From: CAG-390 sp003523225
GTDB lineage: Bacteria; Bacillota; Clostridia; Oscillospirales; CAG-272
NCBI GenBank assembly: GCA_902461815.1
Contig: CABPZE010000018.1
Location: 1 to 40,096, forward strand
DNA: 40,096 bases
Direction: 5' to 3'
Under the pieces are notes generated by a model. That model searched no databases and was not told the DNA's origin. It saw only the letters and a program-made list of their open reading frames with translations. Below are positions 32,939 through 40,096 of this stretch, piece by piece. The stretch's first letter is position 1, and the number at the start of each line of letters is the position of its first letter. A program made the translations under genes and the position numbers.

Positions 32939-32994
32939 AAAATAGGAAGAAAATTTTGAAAACGTCTGCCGCGCGCAGACAGAAAGGATACTTT

Positions 32995-34527
32995 TTGCTT
33001 AACAGATCACGCCAGAAGCTAACCGAAAAGTTCAAAGAGGCGCTGACAGCGGTATTGCCGATCTTATGTATCGTGCTGCTGCTATGCCTCACCATCGCTC
33101 CGGTCTCGCCGGGAATACTCCTGAGCTTTCTGACCGGTGCGGCGCTTATTATCGTCGGAATTATGTTTTTCACGCTCGGAGCAGACCTTGCAATGACCCC
33201 GATGGGCGAGCGCGTGGGCGCTGCAATGACCAAAAAACGCAGTCTCGCGCTCGTTATCGTGCTGGGTTTCCTTCTGGGCTTCATCATAACGATATCCGAG
33301 CCTGACCTTCAGGTCCTTGCCGGTCAGGTACCCTCGGTGCCAAACGCCGTGCTGATACTTGCGGTCGCGGCGGGAGTGGGAATTTTCCTTGTTGCCGCGC
33401 TCCTGAGAATGTTCTTCGGAGTCCCGCTGCGGCTTATGCTGATAATTTCTTACATAGTGGTTTTCGTCATGGCTTTTTTTGTGCCCGACGATTTTCTTGC
33501 CGTCGCCTTTGATTCCGGCGGAGTCACCACCGGACCTATGACCGTCCCCTTTATAATGGCGCTGGGCGTCGGCGTTTCCTCGATACGAAGCGACAGCCGC
33601 GCGGGCGACGACTCCTTCGGTCTTATCGCGCTCTGCTCGGTCGGTCCGATAATTGCGGTCATGACGCTGGGGCTTATATATCCGGCTGAGGGCGCATACA
33701 TCCCCTCCGCCATACCCGAGCTTGGCAGCACCGCTGACCTTTCGCGGCTGTTTTTGTATTCTTTGCCGACATATCTTGGCGAGATCGGAATGGCACTGCT
33801 GCCCATTATCGTATTTTTCGGAATTTTTCAGGTGGTTACGCTTAAGCTGCCGCGCCGTCAGCTTTACAAGCTCATCGTCGGTCTTGTTTATACATATGTA
33901 GGACTCGTCCTGTTCCTTACCGGAGCAAACGTGGGCTTTATGCCCGCCGGAAACTATCTCGGAGAGACGGTGGCGTCCCTGCCGTACAGGTGGATAATCG
34001 TGCCTATCGGCATGGTGATAGGATATTTTATCGTCAAGGCGGAGCCTGCGGTATACGTTCTCAACAAGCAGGTCGAGGAGATCACCGACGGTGCCGTCTC
34101 CTCCACGGCAATGGGAGCCTGTCTGTCTGTCGGCGTTTCGGTATCGATAGGTCTTGCGCTTATCCGTGTGCTGACCGGAATATCCATCCTCTGGTTCATC
34201 ATTCCGGGGTACGCCATAGCGCTCGGGCTTTCCTTCTGCGTTCCCCGCATCTTCACCGCCATCGCCTTTGACTCCGGCGGAGTCGCCTCCGGTCCCATGA
34301 CTGCCACTTTTTTGCTCCCCTTCGCGCAGGGAGCGTGCCTTGCCGCAGGCGGAAACATCGTTGCAGATGCCTTCGGAGTCGTGGCAATGGTAGCAATGAC
34401 GCCGCTCATCACAATCCAGATGCTTGGGCTTATCTATCAATTCAAGAAAAAACGCTCCAAAGCGCGTCACGAGCCGTCCGACAGGTATCTGCCCGACATA
34501 CCGGACGACGCCATTATCGAGCTTTAA
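32995..34527 (+). CDS. Duplicated DUF1538 family membrane protein
   Basis: A polytopic inner-membrane protein (about 12 hydrophobic segments) with two homologous halves. Matching pieces are GADLAMTPMGERVG with GANVGFMPAGNYLG, ISEPDLQVLAGQV with KAEPAVYVLNKQV, and AFDSGGVTTGPMT with AFDSGGVASGPMT, the last being the DUF1538 signature. The inverted or repeated architecture resembles transporters and channels. No function has been established to my knowledge. I choose the TTG at 32995 because AAAGGA lies 6 nt upstream and the promoter position makes the TTG at 32956 unlikely. The PII-like gene follows after 27 nt, which suggests PII gating of this protein. Confidence 0.85.
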   Translation: MLNRSRQKLTEKFKEALTAVLPILCIVLLLCLTIAPVSPGILLSFLTGAALIIVGIMFFTLGADLAMTPMGERVGAAMTKKRSLALVIVLGFLLGFIITISEPDLQVLAGQVPSVPNAVLILAVAAGVGIFLVAALLRMFFGVPLRLMLIISYIVVFVMAFFVPDDFLAVAFDSGGVTTGPMTVPFIMALGVGVSSIRSDSRAGDDSFGLIALCSVGPIIAVMTLGLIYPAEGAYIPSAIPELGSTADLSRLFLYSLPTYLGEIGMALLPIIVFFGIFQVVTLKLPRRQLYKLIVGLVYTYVGLVLFLTGANVGFMPAGNYLGETVASLPYRWIIVPIGMVIGYFIVKAEPAVYVLNKQVEEITDGAVSSTAMGACLSVGVSVSIGLALIRVLTGISILWFIIPGYAIALGLSFCVPRIFTAIAFDSGGVASGPMTATFLLPFAQGACLAAGGNIVADAFGVVAMVAMTPLITIQMLGLIYQFKKKRSKARHEPSDRYLPDIPDDAIIEL

Positions 34528-34554
34528 CGTGATAAGGAAAGGAAAGGAATCGTT

Positions 34555-35253
34555 ATGAGCGAGCTTTATCTTATGGTTACAATAACGGACCGCAATATGG
34601 CACGGCGGTTTATGACGCTGTACGAGTCGGCGGGAGCCAAGGTCTCCTTCACCGCGCTCGGCAACGGCACGGCGATAAACGAAACTCTGGACTACTTCGG
34701 GCTTGCACGAACTCAGAAAACGGTTATCTTTTCAACCGTTACGAGCGACACCTGGGCGCGCGTAAAAACCCAACTGCAAAATGAGCTGAAAATAGACATT
34801 CCCGGGATCGGCATCGCCTTTATAATCCCGCTTTCAAGCATAGGCGGAAAAAAACAGCTGTTCTTTCTTACCGACGGACAGAAATTTGAAAAAGGAGGGG
34901 AAAGCGAGTTGAAGAACACAAAGTATGAGCTTTTGCTGGCAATTACCAATCAGGGATCTACCGACACCGTAATGGACGCCGCGCGCGAGGCACAGGCGGC
35001 AGGCGGAACAGTGATCCACGCCAAAGGCACAGGAGTCGAACGCGCGGAAAAATTTCTCGGCGTTTCAATTGCCGCCGAGAAGGAGATCGTGTTTATTGTC
35101 GTCAGGACCGAACGCAAAAACGCCATAATGAAGGCGATAATGGATAAGGCGGGAATTGACTCGGAGGCACAGACGATCGTTTTTTCGCTCCCGGTCACTG
35201 CCACCGCCGGAATGAGACTTATCGAAGAGGAAGACAGCACGGAGAGCGACTGA
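34555..35253 (+). CDS. Tandem PII-like signalling protein (two fused PII domains)
   Basis: 232 aa with two PII-like ferredoxin-fold domains. The first (residues 3-100) has ELYLMVTITDRNMARRFM and the strand GIGIAFIIP. The second (about 123-222) is closer to nitrogen-regulator PII: STDTVMDAAREAQAAGGTVI, HAKGTG, EKEIVFIVV, and IVFSLPVTATAGM. Ordinary PII proteins are ~112 aa and trimeric; a fused dimer of domains implies a pseudo-symmetric assembly. The first domain lacks the GTVI...GTG stretch of the second, so the domains may bind different ligands. AAAGGA is 6 nt before the ATG. It is co-transcribed with DUF1538. Confidence 0.85.
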   Translation: MSELYLMVTITDRNMARRFMTLYESAGAKVSFTALGNGTAINETLDYFGLARTQKTVIFSTVTSDTWARVKTQLQNELKIDIPGIGIAFIIPLSSIGGKKQLFFLTDGQKFEKGGESELKNTKYELLLAITNQGSTDTVMDAAREAQAAGGTVIHAKGTGVERAEKFLGVSIAAEKEIVFIVVRTERKNAIMKAIMDKAGIDSEAQTIVFSLPVTATAGMRLIEEEDSTESD

Positions 35254-35384
35254 GGTATTTTCGCTCAAATAAACCCGCGCTGCCAGAAAAAACCGCGCAG
35301 ATCTCCACCGCGCTCGGGCAAATACACTCAGCACCTCCCCGGACTGCGGTTCACATATTCGGTTGTACTACAAACATCATAACA

Positions 35385-35411
35385 GCGCCCCGGCGATTCT
35401 CGCCGGGGCGC
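35385..35411 (-). terminator. Terminator of the exporter/nuclease-like operon
   Basis: A perfect 12-bp stem (GCGCCCCGGCGA / TCGCCGGGGCGC) with a TTC loop lies 10 nt past the stop codon at 35421. The minus-strand sequence after it is TGTTATGATGTTTG, so the T run is broken. It also stands between convergent genes. Confidence 0.7.
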
Positions 35412-35420
35412 GGTTATGTC

Positions 35421-36254
35421 TCAGATGACCTCGTACACCTTTGCTCTGCCGCGGGTGCCGCATTGCCGCACGACGCCGAGGTTTTCAAGCGCGTGCAGGG
35501 CAAGATACCCCTTGCGCGAGGCAAATTTCATCGTTTTTGCAAACTCCGCTCCGGTAAAGGGCGCTCCGGCAAGTCCGTCGGGCAAAAGCTCGCGGTAATC
35601 CTCGGGCAGCTCAAGGTGCACCTCTCCGAGCAGCTCCACCGGAAGCAGCTCATATCGGCTTGAACCGCGCTTTCCGTCCCTGCCCCAGCCGTCAAGCCAG
35701 CGGTATTCCTCCGCTTCAAGCAGCATAAGACGCAACGACACTCGCCCCGACGCCGCAAGCTCGGAAATATAGACCAGATCGGGCAGAATGTCCTCCGCCC
35801 GCCCGCGGCGCGACAGTCTCGGCGACGGCTTTGCCTCACCGCTCTCCGGGTCGATCCATATCACCCGCTTTTTTTCCGCGATCGGGTGGATGACTGTGAC
35901 GTGACAGTCGGTATTTTCGGCATACCACGTGAGCTTTTCACGCAGGGGGTAAAGTGAGCCGGTCTGAATTTCATAGATCTCAGTGTCGCAGAGCACGTCT
36001 GCGACATATTTTTTTTGTTTTTTTTCCACAGCCGCGCCCGACTCCGGACGCGATCCCGCAGTTATATGCGGGGTCTGCTCGTGAAATGAGACGTCCGGAC
36101 ACACAAATCTTTTAAGCACGGCGTGAAGCCGCTTTTCCCGCAGCACGCCGATTCCCTCGCTCCCTCCGGAGTATTCCCCGGACGGCGCGGCTGTCAGCTC
36201 CCGGCAGACAGCCGCAAATCGGGCGCGCTCAGCGTCGGTGCAGTCGATCCTCAT
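35421..36254 (-). CDS. Uncharacterised protein with PD-(D/E)XK-like residues and a winged-helix-like tail
   Basis: 277 aa, not recognised. A nuclease-like core is suggested by Glu40 in GVLREKRLHAVLKRF, Asp86 in KYVADVLCD, and Glu95-Ile-Gln97 in EIYEIQTGS: the E..D..ExK spacing of PD-(D/E)XK enzymes with Gln in place of Lys. Strands and helices after it (LTWYAENTDCHVTVIHPIAE) continue in the same pattern. The C-terminal 90 residues (FTGAEFAKTMKFASRKGYLALHALENLGVV) look like a winged helix. The start overlaps the end of the ABC gene by 4 nt (ATGA), so translation is coupled. Nuclease activity is an inference. Confidence 0.7.
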   Translation of the reverse strand: MRIDCTDAERARFAAVCRELTAAPSGEYSGGSEGIGVLREKRLHAVLKRFVCPDVSFHEQTPHITAGSRPESGAAVEKKQKKYVADVLCDTEIYEIQTGSLYPLREKLTWYAENTDCHVTVIHPIAEKKRVIWIDPESGEAKPSPRLSRRGRAEDILPDLVYISELAASGRVSLRLMLLEAEEYRWLDGWGRDGKRGSSRYELLPVELLGEVHLELPEDYRELLPDGLAGAPFTGAEFAKTMKFASRKGYLALHALENLGVVRQCGTRGRAKVYEVI

Positions 36255-38167
36255 GTTGCGATACCCGCGAACTGGCTTTGATAGAGCTTGGAATACTCCC
36301 CGCCCTTTGCAAGCAGCTCGTCATGGTTTCCGGTCTCGACTATCTCACCGTGAGAAAGTACTACTATTACATCGGCGTTGCGTATTGTGGACAGCCTGTG
36401 TGCAATGATAAGCGAGGTGCGGTTCTTCATAAGCTCCGCCATAGCATCCTGAATATGCATTTCGGTGCGTGTGTCAACCGACGAGGTCGCCTCGTCAAGT
36501 ATCAGTATCTTGGGGTCGGCAAGTACCGCGCGGACTATTGCAAGCAGCTGGCGCTGACCCTCCGAAAGATTGCTTCCGGATTCGGCAAGCACCGTGTCGT
36601 ACCTCTCGGGCAAGCGGTCAATAAAGGCGTCGGCTCGCGCAGTCTCGGCAGCGCGCTTCATTTCCTCATCCGATGCGTCAAGCCTGCCGTACTTTATATT
36701 TCTGCGTATGGTATCCGAAAACAGGACCGTATCCTGAAGCACTATTGCAATGGCACGGCGCAGTATCTCCTTGGGGATATCGGTGATATCAATACCGTCA
36801 ACGGTGATCTTGCCGCTGTCAAGCTCGTAAAAACGGGTAAGCAGATTGACAATCGTCGTTTTTCCCGACCCGGTGGCACCCACGATGGCTATCTTCTGTC
36901 CCGGCTTTACCGACAGCGACAGGTGCTTAAGCACCGGCTCACCCTCAACATACGAGAAGCAGATATCCGAAAAATCAATATTTCCGTGAATATCCGCGGG
37001 CTTTATTTCGGACTTGCCCTCATCTACCTCATCCGGGGTGTCGAGAATGTCAAAGATCCGCTCCGCGCCCGCAAGCGCCGTCAAAATTGAGGAATACTGA
37101 TTCGCTATCATATTGATAGGTCTTGAGAGCTTTTTGGAGTATTGCAGCATAGCCTGTATTGAACCGACAGTGATCGCTCCGCCGAAGAAGGCGTAAAGAA
37201 AGCTGCCCTCCGCAATGCCGCCGCCCTTTATCATGAGGAAGCCACCGAACCCCGCAACAAGCACGTATTGCAGATTTCCAATAAAGTTCATGACAGGACC
37301 CATTATCGAGCCCCAGACGCGCGCGCTTATCGAACAGCGGCGGAATTCGTCGGAGATCCGTGCAAATTTTTCGACCGCCTCCGGCTCTTTGCCGTAGGAG
37401 ACCACCGTGGTGTATCCGGTGACCATTTCCTCAACCTGACCGTTAAGCTGACCAAGCAGCGCCTGCTGGCGTACAAAGTATTTGCGCATGAACTTTGCAA
37501 GAAATGAGGATACTATTATGGTAAGCGGAATCGTGATCATCGCCACCAGCGTGACCGCAGGACTGTACCTCAGCATCATTACCACAGCTCCGATAATCGT
37601 CACCACGCCGGAAAAAAGCGCGGTGAGCGACTGCGATATCGCAGAGGACACATTGTCGATATCGTTTGTCATGCGGCTCATGATGTCGCCGTGACGGTGC
37701 GTGTCGGTGTACTTTATCGGCAGCCGGGAGATCTTCCCGAACAGCTCGCGGCGCATGATGTAGACTGTCGAGGTTGAAAGCCGGACGGCAATGCGCTCCT
37801 GAAGCAGTGACATCACCGCGCCCAGCACAAATACCACGCACATCATTGCAATGTATTTGAGCATTGAATCAAGATCAACGCTTACCGCGCCGCCCTCAAC
37901 GCGGATGGTATCTATCGCCTCCTGCTGCAGCTTGGGGCTTGCAAGCTCCGTTACTGCAATAAGCAGCGTAAGAAGTATCAGGGCAAGCAGCGTCAAGCGG
38001 CTTTTTCCGATATACTTTGCCAGACGGATAAGCGATTTTTTAATATTTTTCGGCTTTTCCACGTGTACACGCGCCCCCATCGGACCGCCCTTTCCAGGTC
38101 CGCCGCCGGGACGCAGATCAACGCGCGGAGCTTCGTTTTGTTGTGTGTTTTTATTTTGTTCTGCCAT
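36251..38167 (-). CDS. ABC exporter half-transporter, canonical catalytic Walker B
   Basis: A membrane domain (about residues 50-370, six helices) fused to an ATPase domain. Walker A is GATGSGKTT, Walker B LILDEATSSVD with the catalytic Glu, and the H-loop is IIAHRLSTIR. The signature is LSEGQ instead of LSGGQ, a common sign of the partner that pairs with a degenerate site. The 45-residue N-terminal extension is rich in Gly and Pro. It follows the first exporter gene by 7 nt with no ribosome site of its own, so the pair forms a heterodimer, like BmrCD or TM287/288. The substrate is unknown; drug, lipid or peptide export are the usual choices. Confidence 0.93.
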   Translation of the reverse strand: MAEQNKNTQQNEAPRVDLRPGGGPGKGGPMGARVHVEKPKNIKKSLIRLAKYIGKSRLTLLALILLTLLIAVTELASPKLQQEAIDTIRVEGGAVSVDLDSMLKYIAMMCVVFVLGAVMSLLQERIAVRLSTSTVYIMRRELFGKISRLPIKYTDTHRHGDIMSRMTNDIDNVSSAISQSLTALFSGVVTIIGAVVMMLRYSPAVTLVAMITIPLTIIVSSFLAKFMRKYFVRQQALLGQLNGQVEEMVTGYTTVVSYGKEPEAVEKFARISDEFRRCSISARVWGSIMGPVMNFIGNLQYVLVAGFGGFLMIKGGGIAEGSFLYAFFGGAITVGSIQAMLQYSKKLSRPINMIANQYSSILTALAGAERIFDILDTPDEVDEGKSEIKPADIHGNIDFSDICFSYVEGEPVLKHLSLSVKPGQKIAIVGATGSGKTTIVNLLTRFYELDSGKITVDGIDITDIPKEILRRAIAIVLQDTVLFSDTIRRNIKYGRLDASDEEMKRAAETARADAFIDRLPERYDTVLAESGSNLSEGQRQLLAIVRAVLADPKILILDEATSSVDTRTEMHIQDAMAELMKNRTSLIIAHRLSTIRNADVIVVLSHGEIVETGNHDELLAKGGEYSKLYQSQFAGIAT

Positions 38168-38174
38168 TTTCGGT

Positions 38175-39995
38175 TTATTCGTCCCCCGCTTGTTTTTGCA
38201 TTTGCGAATTGTAGATATCGCGATATGTCTCGCTGACGCGCATCAGCTCCTCGTGAGGCGCGCAGTGAATAATACTGCCGTCATTTTCGATCACGGCAAT
38301 GCGGTCGGCGTCGCGCACACTGGCAATGCGTTGCGCCACCATCACCACCGTTGTGCCGGAAAGCGAGGAATGCAGCGCACTGCGCAGACGCGCCTCAGTG
38401 GCAAGGTCAAGCGCCGAGGTGGAGTCGTCAAGTATCAGTATCTCAGGCTTGCGCACGAGCGCACGTGCAATTGAAACACGCTGCTTCTGTCCGCCTGAAA
38501 GGGACGCCCCCTTTTCGGCTACAAAGCTGTCGTATCCGTCGGCAAAGCCGGAGATGAAGGGATCAGCCTGTGCAGTTTCCGCCGCCGCTTTTACCTCATC
38601 ATCTGAGGCGTCAGCCTTCCCCCAACGGATATTGTTGGCAATGGTATCGGAAAACAGCACACTTTTCTGCATAACAAAGCCGATCTTGCGACGCAAAGCA
38701 CGCAGTGTATACTCCTTTACCGGCTTGCCGTCAACAAGCACCTCGCCTGAATCGGGGTCGTAAAACCGGGGGATCAGCTTGCAGAGCGAGGATTTTCCTG
38801 AACCCGTAGCTCCTATGACAGCCAGCGTCTCGCCCCGGCGCACGCTCAGATTGATCTTATTGAGCACAGGTCTGCCCTGTGTGCCGGGATAGTGGAAGCT
38901 GACGTCGCGGAACTCGATCATCGTGTCGCTTCCGGCAGGGGACGGATCGTCAAGGCTGCCGCCAAGCACCACCGGATCGGAGTCAAGCACCTCGCACACG
39001 CGGCGCGCGGACGCCGCGGCACGGGAAATGGTCTGGAATATCATTGCGACCTGCATCAGCGAGAAAATTACCTGCGTGATGTAAGTGATCGCCGCCATGA
39101 TAACGCCGGCGTTCATACCCGCAAAGCCGCCGCTTATCCTGATGCCGCCGATAAGTATCAGCGCCACGACGGAGAAATTGAGAATGAGATTAAGAATGGG
39201 AGAAAACCATGCCATAAGCGACATAACGCGCAGGTTTGTGTCGCACAGGTCGCGGTTGGCGCGGTCAAAGCGCTCGCACTCGTAGTCCTCGCGGACGTAC
39301 GCCTTGATGACACGCGCGCCCGAAACGTCCTCCTGAACCACGGAGTTCACCTTGTCAAGCCTTGTCTGCATTATGCCGAACAGCGGGATGGCTTTTTTTA
39401 GTATTATGGCTATTGCCAGAACAAGCAGCGGGAGCGAGCCGATAAGCACCATGCCGAAATCAACGTTCAGCATCAGAAGCATGACGGTGCCGCCGATGAA
39501 GAAGACGGGAGCGCGCACAAACATCCGAAGCAGTGACTCGACCAGCTCGACCAGCCGCGTTACGTCGTTGGTCATTCTGGTGACGAGCGACCCGGTAGTG
39601 AATTTATCGGTCTGTTCGATCGACAGTGCCATAACGTGTCGATATGCGTCGCACCTCAGGTCGTTGCCGAACCCCTGAGCCGCGCGCGCGGCGGTGTATG
39701 CGCACATAGTGCCGAAAAATCCGCCGATCAGAGTTATCACAAGCATCAGAAGCCCAAAGGTAACTATCATCTGTATTCCGGTGGGATCGCTGCCGCAGAA
39801 GGTGCGGACTATCCACGCCGCCACGGCAGAGCCGTTTTCGGGGTCGTCAAGAGGAATGCCGGAAATGCCGTAGTTTATGATAAAGGACGTAAGATACGGC
39901 AGGAGCAGGTCGGCTATGACCTCTCCCGCCATCATCAGAGGTGAGATTATCGCAAACAGGCGGTACGGCTTAAGATATTTTATTAGCTTTTTCAT
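38175..39995 (-). CDS. ABC exporter half-transporter with a degenerate ATP site
   Basis: Partner of the gene at 36251. Six hydrophobic helices (about residues 15-320) precede an ATPase domain with Walker A GATGSGKSS (near 397) and signature LSGGQKQ, which is canonical. Walker B is LILDDSTSALD, with Asp in place of the catalytic Glu, and the H-loop His is Gln (VMVAQRIASV). The composite site made by this Walker A/B with the partner's LSEGQ is therefore non-hydrolysing, as in heterodimeric exporters. Start ATG at 39995 fits the usual MKKL..YLKPY N-terminus. AAAGGA lies 14 nt upstream and a TATAAT lies in between. Confidence 0.93.
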   Translation of the reverse strand: MKKLIKYLKPYRLFAIISPLMMAGEVIADLLLPYLTSFIINYGISGIPLDDPENGSAVAAWIVRTFCGSDPTGIQMIVTFGLLMLVITLIGGFFGTMCAYTAARAAQGFGNDLRCDAYRHVMALSIEQTDKFTTGSLVTRMTNDVTRLVELVESLLRMFVRAPVFFIGGTVMLLMLNVDFGMVLIGSLPLLVLAIAIILKKAIPLFGIMQTRLDKVNSVVQEDVSGARVIKAYVREDYECERFDRANRDLCDTNLRVMSLMAWFSPILNLILNFSVVALILIGGIRISGGFAGMNAGVIMAAITYITQVIFSLMQVAMIFQTISRAAASARRVCEVLDSDPVVLGGSLDDPSPAGSDTMIEFRDVSFHYPGTQGRPVLNKINLSVRRGETLAVIGATGSGKSSLCKLIPRFYDPDSGEVLVDGKPVKEYTLRALRRKIGFVMQKSVLFSDTIANNIRWGKADASDDEVKAAAETAQADPFISGFADGYDSFVAEKGASLSGGQKQRVSIARALVRKPEILILDDSTSALDLATEARLRSALHSSLSGTTVVMVAQRIASVRDADRIAVIENDGSIIHCAPHEELMRVSETYRDIYNSQMQKQAGDE

Positions 39996-40032
39996 ACTGA
40001 AAGATTATATCCTTTGCTTTGTATTTTATAGC

Positions 40033-40059
40033 CAATTGTAAAACTGCGTTTTACAATTG
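40033..40059. promoter_or_regulatory. Perfect dyad upstream of the exporter operon
   Basis: CAATTGTAAAAC-TGC-GTTTTACAATTG: 12-bp arms and a 3-nt centre. It lies just upstream of, or overlapping, the exporter promoter region. On the minus strand TATAAT (40009-40004) and TATAAA (40030-40025) are possible -10 elements. No T run follows on either side, so an operator for a drug-responsive regulator is more likely than a terminator. Confidence 0.5.
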
Positions 40060-40096
40060 AGATCCGCGCGGCGGGGATACGCGCGCTTATCGCCGC
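40060..40096. other. Window edge, unassigned
   Basis: GC-rich sequence with no feature identified; it continues beyond the window. Confidence 0.3.

Noticed and set aside
32956..32994. N-terminal extension of the DUF1538 protein from the TTG at 32956
   Set aside because: The extended -10 places the RNA start near 32945, so no ribosome site can precede it. The TTG at 32995 has AAAGGA at 6-nt spacing.
33082..34470. 462-codon minus-strand frame opposite the DUF1538 gene
   Set aside because: Highly charged and rich in His, Asp and Gly, with no hydrophobic core. It is the antisense shadow of a transmembrane protein.

Overview
The window looks like a GC-rich, Gram-positive-type chromosome from the class Clostridia, most likely an uncultured gut Oscillospirales or Christensenellales relative. 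The evidence is the Firmicutes housekeeping order yicC-remA-rpoZ-priA-def-fmt-yugP-rsmB-rlmN-prpC-prkC-rsgA-thiN, a RemA/DUF370 protein, a PASTA-domain Ser/Thr kinase, several lipoproteins with a lipobox, a sortase-type SPDTG surface protein, and near-consensus sigma-A promoters with 17-18 nt spacers. The organism is inferred from gene content only.

Layout: 1-497 is non-coding and holds a family of short hairpin repeats. 498-2657 (minus) is a GH78-type alpha-L-rhamnosidase-like enzyme with its own promoter. It diverges from a long plus-strand housekeeping run (2955-20460) that covers RNA turnover and matrix regulation (yicC, remA), RNA polymerase omega, replication restart (priA), N-terminal formyl-Met metabolism (def, fmt), a membrane metallopeptidase, rRNA methylation (rsmB, rlmN), the phosphatase/kinase pair prpC/prkC, an unusual catalytically degenerate metallophosphatase homologue, rsgA, thiN, an ECF transporter S component and ymdB. 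A bidirectional terminator closes the run against convergent rarA.

21993-28238 is accessory. A LacI-type regulator lies upstream of a four-gene minus-strand operon: a PhnP-like metallo-beta-lactamase (MBL) protein, a wall-anchored surface protein, a solute-binding lipoprotein and an MBL-fold lipoprotein. The operon promoter is followed at once by an intrinsic-terminator-like hairpin, which suggests attenuation. A divergent lipoprotein gene follows. 28863-29650 is a non-coding, repeat-rich stretch containing a MITE-like paired-hairpin element. An epimerase gene (Rpe/AlsE family) and a small unknown gene come next, then a second solute-binding lipoprotein with no transporter genes beside it.

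32995-35253 is a two-gene unit: an internally duplicated DUF1538 membrane protein plus a protein made of two fused PII-like domains, probably a nucleotide- or metabolite-gated membrane system. The window ends with a minus-strand three-gene unit: a heterodimeric ABC exporter, one half with a degenerate ATP site, and, translationally overlapping its end, an uncharacterised protein with PD-(D/E)XK-like nuclease residues and a winged-helix-like tail.

The parts I rate most likely to be under-described are the DUF1538/tandem-PII pair, the pseudo-phosphatase between prkC and rsgA, the ABC-linked nuclease-like protein, and the promoter-proximal attenuator of the LacI-linked operon. No rRNA, tRNA, CRISPR array, transposase or phage gene was seen.
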